From the NCBI RefSeq assembly GCF_003311645.1, contig NZ_QEST01000079.1:248001-312000 (forward strand): a DNA stretch of 64,000 nucleotides, given 5' to 3'. Position 1 is the first letter of the stretch, and each line of letters starts with the position of its first letter. The DNA is from Streptomyces sp. PT12. Lineage in GTDB: Bacteria; Actinomycetota; Actinomycetes; Streptomycetales; Streptomycetaceae. The notes beneath the pieces are model-generated. The model was given only the letters and a program-made list of their open reading frames with translations, had not been told where the DNA came from and searched no databases. A program made the position numbers and the translations under genes. Of this stretch, positions 35,206 to 43,332 are shown one piece after another.

Positions 35206-35631
35206 TCAGACCTCGGCGACCTCCGCGTACACCTGGGACAGCTCGGGCGTCCCCGTGTCCGCCCACTCCTGCCCCGCCGTCACCACGTCGACCTCGCGCC
35301 CCGACGCCATCACCACCACGGGCCGCCCCTCGGGCCCGGGGGCCCAGTGCGCGCCGGGGACCGTCCGCACGATGACCGTCCCGAGGTACAGGCCCGCGTC
35401 GTTGGCGAGCTCGGGCAGCTCCTCGGGGTCGTCGCGCCAGCGTGGCAGCAGCTGGTCGAGCGCCTCAAGCGACACCGGGGTGTCACCGAGGACCACGCCG
35501 ACGCGCTGCGCCCTGGCGCGCAGCAGGTCGCACTCCGAGAGTAGTTGGGCCACCCCTTCGGGATCGGACCACGCGTCGGTCGCTGTGTCGGCGGGCCTCT
35601 TGCGCCAGTTGTCCAGGAAAGGGATGTTCAT
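35206..35631 (-). CDS. Small conserved actinobacterial protein
   Basis: The 141-residue product (NIPFLDNWRKRP start; VAQLLSECDLLRARA, LEALDQLLPRWRDDPEELP, AGLYLGTVIVRTVPGAHW, EWADTGTPELSQVYAEV) looks like a Streptomyces-conserved family that I believe is DUF6278, recalled from memory and unverified. It has no signal peptide or membrane segment. It lies 27 bp downstream of the exonuclease III gene and is probably cotranscribed with it. Confidence 0.75.
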   Translation of the reverse strand: MNIPFLDNWRKRPADTATDAWSDPEGVAQLLSECDLLRARAQRVGVVLGDTPVSLEALDQLLPRWRDDPEELPELANDAGLYLGTVIVRTVPGAHWAPGPEGRPVVVMASGREVDVVTAGQEWADTGTPELSQVYAEVAEV

Positions 35632-35658
35632 GCGGACCAGGGTCCCATCCCCGACGGC

Positions 35659-36480
35659 TCAGACACCACTGGGCACGCTCCCGACTTCGTCCCCGTCGTC
35701 GTCGACACCGAGGTCCACCACCACAGGCGCATGGTCGGACGCCCCCTTCCCCTTGCGCTCCTCGCGGTCCACATACGCGTCTTCGACGGCTCGGACGAAC
35801 GCGGCGTTCCCGTAGACCAGGTCGATGCGCATGCCCCTGTTCTTCGGGAAGCACAGCTGGCGGTAGTCCCAGTAGGTGAACGGGCGGTCGTACTTGAGCG
35901 GGCGCGGCACCACGTCGGACAGGCCGGTGCCGCGCAGGGCGGCCAGCGAGGCGCGCTCCTCGTCGGTCACATGCGTGGAGCCATCGAACTGCGCGATGTC
36001 GTACACGTCTTCGTCGGTGGGCGCGACGTTGAAGTCGCCGAGCACCGCGAACGGCCTGGCCCCCGCGGCGTCCTTGGCCACGGTCTCGGTCAGCGCTTCG
36101 AACCAGCGCAGCTTGTACGCGAAGTGCGGGTGGCCCACCTCCCGCCCGTTGGGCACATAGACCGACCAGACGCGCACTCCGCCGCACGTGGCCGCTATGG
36201 CGCGAGGCTCGGCCCTGCCGTCGAACTCGGGCCAGGCCCCCAGACCCGTCTCCACCTCGGTCAGGCCGACGCGGGAGAGGACGGCCACGCCGTTCCACCG
36301 CCCGTCGGCGTGCACGGCCGCCTCGTACCCGAGGTCGCGCAGCCGCTGCGCGGGGAACGCGTCGGCGTCGCACTTGAGCTCCTGCACGCACAGCACATCG
36401 GTGCCGCTGCGCTCGAGCCAGGCGGCGAGCCGGTCGACGCGGACGGTGATGGAGTTGACGTTCCAGGTGGCGATGCGCAT
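35659..36480 (-). CDS. xthA: Exodeoxyribonuclease III
   Basis: The 273-residue enzyme begins MRIATWNVNSI. It has the Mg-binding Glu in CVQELKCD, the catalytic segment YVPNGREVGHP, FAVLGDFNVAPTDEDVYD, YWDYRQLCFPKNRGMRIDLV and the terminal SDHAPV. It cleaves at abasic sites and trims 3' ends in base-excision repair. A similar but non-homologous-length endonuclease/phosphatase gene occurs at 42.5 kb. The upstream spacer is filled with an 11-bp repeat array that could affect expression from the preceding gene. Confidence 0.95.
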   Translation of the reverse strand: MRIATWNVNSITVRVDRLAAWLERSGTDVLCVQELKCDADAFPAQRLRDLGYEAAVHADGRWNGVAVLSRVGLTEVETGLGAWPEFDGRAEPRAIAATCGGVRVWSVYVPNGREVGHPHFAYKLRWFEALTETVAKDAAGARPFAVLGDFNVAPTDEDVYDIAQFDGSTHVTDEERASLAALRGTGLSDVVPRPLKYDRPFTYWDYRQLCFPKNRGMRIDLVYGNAAFVRAVEDAYVDREERKGKGASDHAPVVVDLGVDDDGDEVGSVPSGV

Positions 36481-36510
36481 GGCGGTCTCTTCAACGGGTC
36501 GGCGACAGAA

Positions 36511-36598
36511 GGCGGTCGGACGGTGGTCGGACGGTGGTCGGACGGTGGTCGGAGGGCGGTCGGACGGTGGTCGCGGGGCGGTCGGACGGTGGTCAGAC
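36511..36598. repeat. 11-bp minisatellite, eight copies
   Basis: Eight contiguous 11-mers of consensus GGTGGTCGGAC (or GGCGGTCGGAC) fill the space between two minus-strand genes and extend over the stop codon of the metallo-hydrolase gene (36593-36595). Copies differ by single substitutions, so the array is not brand new. It is too short-period for CRISPR. Confidence 0.9.
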
Positions 36599-37237
36599 GG
36601 TGGTGGAATCGCCGGGCGCGAGCCTGGCGTAGGCGGTGCGTCCCGTGCCGGGGCCCTGGGGGCCGAGGTTCCGTCCGTAGACGGCGAGGCCCGCGTCGGC
36701 GAGCAGCCCGTCGTGCACGGCGTAGGCGCGCTCGGGGCCGACCTCGCGCACATAGTCGAGGACCTCGGAGAATTTGTTCCACGGGGCGTGGAGCGGGAGC
36801 ATCAGCACCGCGACGGGCCGCTCGGGCACGGTGAGCGCGTCCCCGGGGTGGAACAGCGCCCCGTCCACGACGAAGCCGACGTTCGCGATGCGCGGCAGGT
36901 CGGGGTGGATGACGGCGTGCAGCTCGCCGTGCGCCTCGACGGCGAACCCCGCGGCCTCGAACGTGTCGCCATGGCCCACGGTGTGCACCCGCCCGGGGAA
37001 CGCGGCCGAGACGCGCTCGGCGACGGCGCGGGGCGCCCACACCTCGGTGCCCGGGCGGCCTTCGAGGGCGACGCGCAGCCGCCCCTCGTCGAGGTGGTCG
37101 GGGTGCTCGTGCGTGATGAGGACGGCGTCGGCGCCAGCCGCCGCGTCCTCCTCGCTAAAGGCGCCCGGGTCGATGACGAGGGTGCGGCCGCCCTTGGTCA
37201 GCCGCACACAGGCATGGCCCTTCTTGGTCAGCTCCAT
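36593..37237 (-). CDS. MBL-fold metal-dependent hydrolase (UlaG-like)
   Basis: I use ATG 37237 (214 residues), with TAGCAC about 10 nt upstream; ATG 37246 is an alternative. The metallo-beta-lactamase core appears as VLITHEHPDHLDEG (His-X-His-X-Asp-His), then VEAHGELHAV and LFHPGDAL, with a final AVHDG. The opening LTKKGHACVRLTKGGRTLVIDPG is typical of the UlaG-like subgroup. Substrate unknown. Its 3' end runs into the 11-bp repeat array. Confidence 0.9.
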   Translation of the reverse strand: MELTKKGHACVRLTKGGRTLVIDPGAFSEEDAAAGADAVLITHEHPDHLDEGRLRVALEGRPGTEVWAPRAVAERVSAAFPGRVHTVGHGDTFEAAGFAVEAHGELHAVIHPDLPRIANVGFVVDGALFHPGDALTVPERPVAVLMLPLHAPWNKFSEVLDYVREVGPERAYAVHDGLLADAGLAVYGRNLGPQGPGTGRTAYARLAPGDSTTV

Positions 37238-37316
37238 GCGGGCCATTGTGCTACGTGCCACCGACAGTCGCCCGCGAGGGCACAGGCGGCGACCGGTCGG
37301 GCGCCGGGGAGCGCCC

Positions 37317-38180
37317 TTAGGGCTCCCCGGCGGCGCGGGCCTCGCGGCGGTTGTCGCGGAAGGTGTACACGCGGCGGACCATCGCGAACAGCGGGATCAC
37401 CGCGCCGAGCACGAGCTGGAGCGAGCAGGCGGTCTGGAGCATCAGCAGGCCGCCTGGGGCGTCGAAGGCCCACGCGGTCAGCAGCGCCATGCTGAGCACG
37501 ATCCAGGAGAGCATCGCGACGGCCAGGGTGCCGCGCGGCTTGGGGTACTCCACCCTGCTCACCATGAGCCAGGCCACCCCGACGATGGCGAGCAGCGTCG
37601 GCGTGAACGGCAGCTCGAGCAGCACGATGGAGACGACGGTGAGCGCGCCGAACGGGCTCGGCATGCCCTGGAAGACACCGTCGGGCACCTGGACGCAGGA
37701 GAATCTCGCGAGCCGCAGGATCACCGCGAGGAGCACGACGATGGCGGCGACCGCCGAAAGCGGCTCGTGGACGTCGCCGACGACCATCCCCCACACCAGC
37801 ACGAAGTAGGCGGGGGCGAGGCCGAAGCTGATGAGGTCCGAGAGGTTGTCGAGCTCGGCGCCCATCGGCGAGGCGCGCAGCTTGCGGGCCACCAGGCCGT
37901 CGAAGAGGTCGAAGACCGAGGCCAGCAGCATCAGGAGCACGGCGGTCGCGGCGTTGTTCCGCACGACGCCCGCGTCGCCGCTGTTCGTCAGGTGCGGGAT
38001 CAGGACGCCGGTGGTCGTGAAGTAGACGGCGAGAAAGCCGCAGGTGGCGTTCGAGAGGGTGAGCGTGTCCGCTATTGAGAGGCGCATGGACAACGGCATG
38101 CCGTCGTCTTCCTGCTCCTCGTCGTCCACCTCGGCCCAACTGGCCCGCGAGCCCCGTGACTTGCGGTCAATCACGGTCAA
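37317..38180 (-). CDS. pssA: CDP-diacylglycerol-serine O-phosphatidyltransferase
   Basis: The TTG at 38180 is supported by GGGAG 9 nt upstream and overlaps the psd stop by 14 bp; GTG 38174 is the alternative. The 287-residue membrane enzyme has the CDP-alcohol phosphotransferase motif with Asp94, Gly95, Ala98, Arg99, Gly107, Asp111 and Asp115 (DGLVARKLRASPMGAELDNL, then SD). About eight hydrophobic segments follow. It makes phosphatidylserine, which the Psd product of the gene just upstream converts to phosphatidylethanolamine. Confidence 0.96.
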   Translation of the reverse strand: MTVIDRKSRGSRASWAEVDDEEQEDDGMPLSMRLSIADTLTLSNATCGFLAVYFTTTGVLIPHLTNSGDAGVVRNNAATAVLLMLLASVFDLFDGLVARKLRASPMGAELDNLSDLISFGLAPAYFVLVWGMVVGDVHEPLSAVAAIVVLLAVILRLARFSCVQVPDGVFQGMPSPFGALTVVSIVLLELPFTPTLLAIVGVAWLMVSRVEYPKPRGTLAVAMLSWIVLSMALLTAWAFDAPGGLLMLQTACSLQLVLGAVIPLFAMVRRVYTFRDNRREARAAGEP

Positions 38181-38814
38181 GGCGAGTCACTCCCGCTGTG
38201 GTGCGTGTCCCGACCTCGACGGCGGGCTCGATGCCCTCGGGGAGGTACACGTCGACGCGGGAGCCGAAGCGGATGAGCCCGATCCGGTCGCCCTGCTCGA
38301 CCTTGCACCCCTGCGGCACGTAGGGCACGATGCGCCGGGCCACGGCGCCGGCGATCTGGACCATCTCGATGTCGCCCAACTCGCTGGAGAAGTGCCAGAC
38401 GACCCGCTCGTTGTTCTCGCTCTCCTTGTCGAACGCCGGGACGTACCCGCCGGGGATGTGCTCGACCGAGGCGACCGTCGCGGCCACCGGAGCGCGGTTG
38501 ACGTGGACGTTGAGCGGACTCATGAAGATCGCCACCCTGACGCGGCCGTCGTGCCAGGGCGTGATGCTCTGGACGACGCCGTCGGCCGGGGAGATCAGGC
38601 GCCCCTGGCCGATCTCCCGCTCGGGGTCGCGGAAGAACCACAGCATGCCCGCGGCCAGCGCGGTGGTCGGCACGGCCACGGCCGCCCAGCGGCCGGAACG
38701 GCGGGACTTCACCAGGCTGACGGTGGCGGCGGCAACGGTGGGCAGCAGCCAGGGGGAGGCGCCGCGTGCCAGACGTACCCGGCCGCCGGATTGGGGAGAT
38801 GAGCGGTAAGGCAT
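38167..38814 (-). CDS. psd: Phosphatidylserine decarboxylase, small type
   Basis: ATG 38814 is preceded by GAAGGT. The 215-residue proenzyme has a membrane-anchoring N-terminus (WLLPTVAAATVSLVKS, VPTTALAAGMLWFF). It has the conserved FFRDPER, SPADG, SPLNVHVNRAPV and NNERVVWHF segments, and the self-cleavage site in RFGSRVDVYLP, where the Ser becomes the pyruvoyl cofactor. It forms the psd-pssA operon. A good promoter lies at 38873-38901. Confidence 0.96.
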   Translation of the reverse strand: MPYRSSPQSGGRVRLARGASPWLLPTVAAATVSLVKSRRSGRWAAVAVPTTALAAGMLWFFRDPEREIGQGRLISPADGVVQSITPWHDGRVRVAIFMSPLNVHVNRAPVAATVASVEHIPGGYVPAFDKESENNERVVWHFSSELGDIEMVQIAGAVARRIVPYVPQGCKVEQGDRIGLIRFGSRVDVYLPEGIEPAVEVGTRTTAGVTRLDRD

Positions 38815-38872
38815 GGGAGACCTTCGTAGCGTGGGAAGCCGCACCTGTCCGAAGCGACGCGGCTACGTCGAT

Positions 38873-38901
38873 GCTATAGGTTTCGAGCGGTAACTCGGCA
38901 A
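38873..38901 (-). promoter_or_regulatory. Predicted promoter of psd-pssA
   Basis: Minus-strand TTGCCG (38901-38896) and TATAGC (38878-38873) are spaced by 17 nt, close to the vegetative consensus. A leader of about 50 nt would precede the psd start. Confidence 0.6.
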
Positions 38902-39028
38902 GCCAGCGGGCCGTTGGGGAGCTTCACGACAAGGGGCGGGGCGCCTCGAGGGCCTTGATCATCTTCCCGGAACGGGCAGTTCGTTCGCGTTTCGAGGGGA
39001 TCGGGACGACCGCGTGTCCGCCCCTTCA

Positions 39029-40009
39029 TCATTCGGCAAAACTTCCGCCCCCGGCCGGTGGCGCATAGGTCTTCGTGCGGATCAGCCCCGCCGCGCGCCC
39101 CTTACCCGCGATGACGAGCGCCATCTTGCGGCTCGCCTCGTCGATCATCTCGTCGCCCAGCATCGCCGCCCCGCGCGCGCCCCCGCGCTCCGACGTGACA
39201 TAGGCGTAGGCGTCGAGGATCAGCTCCGCGCGGTCGTAGTCCTCCTGCGTCGGCGAGTAGACCTCGTTCGCCGCGTCGATCTGGCCCGGATGCAGCACCC
39301 ACTTGCCGTCGAAGCCGAGCGCGGCGGACCTGCGGGCCACCTCGCGGAAGCCGTCGACGTGCCTGATCTGGAGGTAGGGCCCGTCGATCGCCTGGAGCCC
39401 GGCGGCGCGCGCCGCCATCAGGATCCGCATCAGGACGTAGTGGTAGGCGTCGGCCGGATAGCCGGGCGGCTGCTCGCCCACCACCAGGGACTTCATGTTG
39501 ATGGACGCCATGAAGTCGGCGGGGCCGAACACGATCGTCTCCATGCGGGGCGAGGCCGTGGCGATCTCGTCGACGTTCACCAGGCCCTGGGCGTCCTCGA
39601 TCTGCGCCTCGATGCCGATGCGGCCCACGGGCAGCCCCGCGGACCGCTCGACCTGCGTCAGCAGCAGGTCGAGCGCCCGCACCTGGTGGGCGTCGCGCAC
39701 CTTGGGCAGCATGAGGCAGTCAAGGCTGGCCCCCGCGCCCTCGACCACGGTGATCACGTCGCGGTAGGTCCATGGCGTCGTCCAGTCGTTGACCCGCACG
39801 ACGCGCGTCTTGCCCGTCCAGTCGCCCTCGTTGAGCGCCTTGACGATCGCGTGCCGCGCGCTCTCCTTGGCCAGCGGGGCGCACGCGTCCTCCAGGTCGA
39901 GGAAGACCTGGTCGACGGGCAGGCCCTGGGCCTTCTCCAGAAAACGCGGGCTGCTGCCCGGCACGGCAAGGCACGAGCGCCGGGAACGCGGCCTGTCGAC
40001 GCGGGTCAT
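39029..40009 (-). CDS. CitE/HpcH-family lyase, malyl-CoA lyase-like
   Basis: The 326-residue protein has CitE/Mcl landmarks: SCLAVPGSSPRFLEKA, VFLDLEDACAPLAKESAR, RVVRVNDWTTPWTYRDV, CLMLPKV, IEAQIEDAQGL, FGPADFMASIN and GFDGKWVLHPGQI. These enzymes cleave or form (methyl)malyl-CoA or citramalyl-CoA. The WTTPWTYRDV and MKSLVVGEQPPGYPADAYHY signatures resemble the lyase of the actinobacterial ethylmalonyl-CoA pathway. The start overlaps the stop of the TetR gene (ATGA). Crotonyl-CoA carboxylase genes are not nearby. Confidence 0.88.
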   Translation of the reverse strand: MTRVDRPRSRRSCLAVPGSSPRFLEKAQGLPVDQVFLDLEDACAPLAKESARHAIVKALNEGDWTGKTRVVRVNDWTTPWTYRDVITVVEGAGASLDCLMLPKVRDAHQVRALDLLLTQVERSAGLPVGRIGIEAQIEDAQGLVNVDEIATASPRMETIVFGPADFMASINMKSLVVGEQPPGYPADAYHYVLMRILMAARAAGLQAIDGPYLQIRHVDGFREVARRSAALGFDGKWVLHPGQIDAANEVYSPTQEDYDRAELILDAYAYVTSERGGARGAAMLGDEMIDEASRKMALVIAGKGRAAGLIRTKTYAPPAGGGSFAE

Positions 40010-40815
40010 CGGGACTCCTCCTGGGTCTCGGGCGCGCGCTCGTGGCGCGCCGGGTTGCGCAGCTTGTCCTGCAACGCCTGCTCGATCGTGCGCATCACCT
40101 CGCCGAGCGGCGCGTCCGTCCTCGCCACCGTCACCAGCACCTCGCCGCGCGGGGATGACACCGCGGCGGGCGCGCCCTCGACCCCGGCGGGCAGCGCGCC
40201 GAACGTCCGCCGCACGATGGCGAACGCGTGGTCGAGCTCGGTCGCCACGTCGCCCTGCCCGTCGCGCCGCAGCCAGCGCCGCAGCACGTGGTTGTGCGCG
40301 GTCACCACGGCGGCCGCCGCGACCTCGGCGAGCAGCGGCTCGTCGCCGTCGTGCGGGGAGTGCTCGTCGAACTGGCCGAGCAGGTAACGGGTGAAGAGGC
40401 GTTCATAGCGGGCGACCGAGGCGATCTCCCGCTCGCGCAGCGCGGGCACCTCGCGCGTCAGGCGGTAGCGCTGGACGGAGACGGCGGGGGAGGCCGTGTA
40501 CATCTTCATGACCTCCTTGATCCCCCGGCAGACCGTGTCGATGGGGTTCTCCGTGGGCGGCGCCGCGTCGAGCACGGCCTCCGCGCGCACCAGCGTGTCG
40601 TCGTGGTCGGGGAAGATCGCCTCTTCCTTGGAGCGGAAGTGCCGGAAGAACGTACGCCGCGCCACCCCCGCCGTGGCGGCGATCTCGTCCACCGTGGTGG
40701 CCTCGTATCCCTTCGTCGCGAACAGCTCCATGGCCGCCGCGGCGAGCCTGCGGCGGACCTTGAGGCGCTGGGACGAGGTGGGGGGCCTGACGCTGGACTT
40801 CACGGGCTGGGCCAT
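40006..40815 (-). CDS. TetR-family regulator
   Basis: TACGTT lies 6 nt before ATG 40815, indicating a leaderless start. The 269-residue protein has a TetR helix-turn-helix (LFATKGYEATTVDEIAATAG, VARRTFFRHFRSKEEAIFPD) and a longer than usual C-terminal region extending past the ligand domain (VEGAPAAVSSPRGEVLVTVA). It is translationally coupled to the lyase gene downstream. In Streptomyces a TetR of this type commonly accompanies ethylmalonyl-CoA pathway genes, so control of the lyase and distant partners is likely. Confidence 0.9.
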   Translation of the reverse strand: MAQPVKSSVRPPTSSQRLKVRRRLAAAAMELFATKGYEATTVDEIAATAGVARRTFFRHFRSKEEAIFPDHDDTLVRAEAVLDAAPPTENPIDTVCRGIKEVMKMYTASPAVSVQRYRLTREVPALREREIASVARYERLFTRYLLGQFDEHSPHDGDEPLLAEVAAAAVVTAHNHVLRRWLRRDGQGDVATELDHAFAIVRRTFGALPAGVEGAPAAVSSPRGEVLVTVARTDAPLGEVMRTIEQALQDKLRNPARHERAPETQEESR

Positions 40816-40892
40816 GGAGGGAACGTACTGCATCCACCTGGCGGGACGCTCACGCATACCGCCGCGCCGGGGAACGGATCGGCCCCCCGCCG

Positions 40893-41462
40893 TCACGCGC
40901 TCGCGGCCCCGGCCGCGTCGAGCGCGCGGGCGTACCGCACCTCGTCCACGGGCGTGCCCGCGACCAGCTCGCTGCGCTCCGCGCCGTCGGGGACGAGCCC
41001 GGCGCGGTCGTAGAAGCGGCGGCCGATGACGTTGTCCCGCAGCACCCACAGGCGCATCCCCCGGTGGCCTCGCTCGGCGAGCCAGCGCGTCGACGCGGCC
41101 AGCAGCGCGCGGCCGATGCCGTGGCCGATGAAGGGGGGCCGCAAGTACAGGGCGTGCAGCTCGCCCCAGGAGGACAGGTACACGCCGGGGGTGTCCGTTC
41201 TGTCCACGTTCTCGTCGGGGCGGTAGGGGCCCGAGTGGGACCAGCCAACGACGCCGGCGTCGCGTTCGACGGCGACCAGGTGCAGCAGGTCGGCCGCCCG
41301 TGGCAGCCCGGCGCGCAGCCGCGCCGCGAACAGCTCGGGCCGCATCCCGTCGAGGAATTCCTGCGGCATCAGGCCGCGGTAGGCGTGCCGCCACCCCTCG
41401 ATCCTGGTCCTGGCGACCCCGTCGATGTCCGCAGCGCCCATCTCTCGTATCTCAATGCGCAT
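40893..41462 (-). CDS. GNAT-family N-acetyltransferase
   Basis: The 189-residue protein has the acetyl-CoA loop PPFIGHGIGRALLAAS, preceded by the strand ELHALYLR and followed by MRLWVLRDNVIGRRFYDRAG, all canonical GNAT segments. TACGCT lies 7 nt before the ATG, so it is probably leaderless. Substrate unknown. It precedes the TetR gene by 77 bp on the same strand. Confidence 0.9.
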   Translation of the reverse strand: MRIEIREMGAADIDGVARTRIEGWRHAYRGLMPQEFLDGMRPELFAARLRAGLPRAADLLHLVAVERDAGVVGWSHSGPYRPDENVDRTDTPGVYLSSWGELHALYLRPPFIGHGIGRALLAASTRWLAERGHRGMRLWVLRDNVIGRRFYDRAGLVPDGAERSELVAGTPVDEVRYARALDAAGAASA

Positions 41463-41620
41463 ACCGGGCAGCGTAGTTCGCCAACTCCCTTGATCCGATG
41501 CGGGTTCGCCCCGGTCACCGGCGGATATGCCTACGATGGGCCGCGCTTCGCGGCGGGAATCCGCCGCGGCACTCGCGGCAGGAAGCAGCGGGAACAGGAA
41601 GCAGCAGGAAGGGGAGAGCC

Positions 41621-42475
41621 GTGTCCGCCGATGCCTCAGAGCGGGGTCAGCTGCCCGCGGGGTTTCTCGCCCCAGGGCCGCCGTCGTTCATCGACTTCCT
41701 CGCCCGCCACGTGCCGGGGGCGCTGCCCGCGCGCCGGGTCGCCACGTCGCCGGGCGCGGCCGGGCGCGCGCGGCGGATCCCGCACGGGACCACGATCATC
41801 GCCGTGACCTACGCGGACGGCGTCCTCATCGCCGGGGACCGCCGCATCACCCAGGGGAACCTGATCGCCCACCGCGACGCGGAGAAGGTGCTCGCCACCG
41901 ACGAGTTCTCCGCCGTGGGCATCTCGGGAACGGTCGGCATCGCCCTCGACATGGTGCGCCTCTTCCAGCTCGAGCTGGAGCACTACGAGAAGGTCGAGGG
42001 CGTCCCGCTCTCGCTGGTCGGCAAGGCGAACCGGCTGACCACCATGATCCGCGGCAATCTGGGCCTGGCCATGCGGGGCCTCGCCGTGATCCCGCTGTTC
42101 GCCGGGTACGACGCGGCGGGGGAGCGGGGCAGGATCTTCTCCTTCGACGTCACCGGCGGGCACCACGAGGAGCGGGACTTCGCGGCCACGGGGTCGGGCT
42201 CGCCGTTCGCCAGGGGCGCCCTCAAGAAGCTGTACCGGCGGGGCCTGAGCGAGGACGACGTCTGCGCCGTCGTCGTCCAGGCGCTCTACGACGCCGCCGA
42301 CGAGGACACCGCGACCGGTGGGCCCGATCTCGCGCGGCAGTACTATCCGCTGCTCACGCTCATCACCGAAGAGGGCGTGCGCACGGTGGACTTCGAGGAG
42401 TCCGCGGCGATCGCCCGCCGCGTTGTGGAGCAGCGCCGCGACCGGCCCGACGGGCCGGCGGCCGAGGCGCTGTGA
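41621..42475 (+). CDS. prcB: Proteasome beta subunit, stand-alone gene
   Basis: GTG 41621 follows GGAAGGGGAGAG. The 284-residue precursor has a 56-residue propeptide ending in RRIPHG, so Thr57 becomes the catalytic N-terminus (TTIIAVTYADGV). Lys of DAEKVLATDEF and Asp of GDRRITQGN are present, so the active site is complete. The sequence follows prcB closely (LELEHYEKVEGVPLSLVGKA, GLAMRGLAVIPLFAGYD, TGSGSPFARGALKKLY). But prcA, pup and the Mpa/Arc ATPase are not beside it as they are in canonical loci. It may be a second beta paralogue. Confidence 0.93.
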   Translation: MSADASERGQLPAGFLAPGPPSFIDFLARHVPGALPARRVATSPGAAGRARRIPHGTTIIAVTYADGVLIAGDRRITQGNLIAHRDAEKVLATDEFSAVGISGTVGIALDMVRLFQLELEHYEKVEGVPLSLVGKANRLTTMIRGNLGLAMRGLAVIPLFAGYDAAGERGRIFSFDVTGGHHEERDFAATGSGSPFARGALKKLYRRGLSEDDVCAVVVQALYDAADEDTATGGPDLARQYYPLLTLITEEGVRTVDFEESAAIARRVVEQRRDRPDGPAAEAL

Positions 42476-42484
42476 GCGGCCGGG

Positions 42485-43309
42485 TCAGCCGATCAGCTCG
42501 GCCACGACCGCCATGTGGTCCGAGGGGAAGACGCCGTCCACCGGCGCGTCGCCCGCGCGGCGGGCCGCGGTGACCTGGCCGAGGCGGTCGGGGCCTGGCA
42601 GCCCCACATGGATGTAGTCGATGCGCGCGCGGAACCCCGCGGGACCCGCGACATGGGGGTTCTCCACGGGGTCCCACGTGGCCCATGGCGCGTCCCGCTC
42701 CGCTCCGCGCCACGCGTCGAGCATCACCTGGCCAGGCACCGCGGGCGCGGTGAGCGTGCCGCCGAAGAGCCGCACCTCGTCCGACGCGGGCTCGGCGTTG
42801 AAGTCCCCCGTGACCACGGGCGGGAACGGGCCCGTGCCGCGCCGCTCCCGCACGTGCCGCGCCAGCGCCCGCACCTGCTCGACCCGCACCGCCGAGCCGC
42901 CCCGCGCGGAGTGCAGATGCGTCGTGAAGAACGGCACCCGCACGCCGCCTTCCGCCTCGACCAGCGCGAACAGCGCCGTCCTGATCTCGGGCGGGCCGCC
43001 CGCCACCGGCAGCAGGTCGATCGCGGTGTCCACGATCGGCCACCGGCTGAGCACCGCGTTCCCCACCGCGGGGAGGTCGTCGCCCAGGGCGGCGCGCCAG
43101 TGGGGAAACGCCTCGCCGGGCGACCACGCCCAGCGCATCCCCAGCTCGTCGGCCAGCCAGCCCGCCAGGTTCTCGCCGTCGCCGGTCTGCCACACCTCCT
43201 GGAGCCCGATGACGTCCGGGCGCTCGCGCCGCAGCGTCCGAAGGATCGCCGCCCTGCGCCGTTCCCAGGGACCGAACCGCCACCACAGATTCCAGGTCAT
43301 GATGCGCAC
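42485..43309 (-). CDS. Endonuclease/exonuclease/phosphatase-family protein
   Basis: The 274-residue protein carries the DNase I-like fold motifs: TWNLWWRFGPWERR, the metal Glu in VIGLQEVWQ, FTTHLHSARGG, VTGDFNAEPASDEVRL, RIDYIHVG and the final PSDHMAVV. Substrate could be DNA, RNA or a phosphoester lipid. TAGCAT ends 6 nt before its ATG, and the divergent HAD gene begins only 23 bp away, so both are probably leaderless from overlapping promoters. Confidence 0.9.
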   Translation of the reverse strand: MRIMTWNLWWRFGPWERRRAAILRTLRRERPDVIGLQEVWQTGDGENLAGWLADELGMRWAWSPGEAFPHWRAALGDDLPAVGNAVLSRWPIVDTAIDLLPVAGGPPEIRTALFALVEAEGGVRVPFFTTHLHSARGGSAVRVEQVRALARHVRERRGTGPFPPVVTGDFNAEPASDEVRLFGGTLTAPAVPGQVMLDAWRGAERDAPWATWDPVENPHVAGPAGFRARIDYIHVGLPGPDRLGQVTAARRAGDAPVDGVFPSDHMAVVAELIG

Positions 43310-43315
43310 CCGCCG

Positions 43316-43325
43316 ATGCTACGGT
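43316..43325. promoter_or_regulatory. Overlapping divergent -10 boxes
   Basis: TACGGT (43320-43325, plus) lies 7 nt before the HAD gene ATG. TAGCAT (43321-43316, minus) lies 6 nt before the nuclease gene ATG. The two hexamers share two bases in a 23-bp spacer. Both -35 regions would have to lie inside the opposite coding sequence. Confidence 0.6.
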
Positions 43326-43332
43326 CCCGTTC

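Noticed and set aside
36511-36598. CRISPR array
   Set aside because: Units are 11 bp, contiguous and without spacers; no cas genes. It is a minisatellite.
41621-42475. HslV-type or anbu-type peptidase instead of proteasome beta
   Set aside because: The propeptide, RGNLGLAMRGL and ELEHYEKVEG segments follow actinobacterial PrcB closely.
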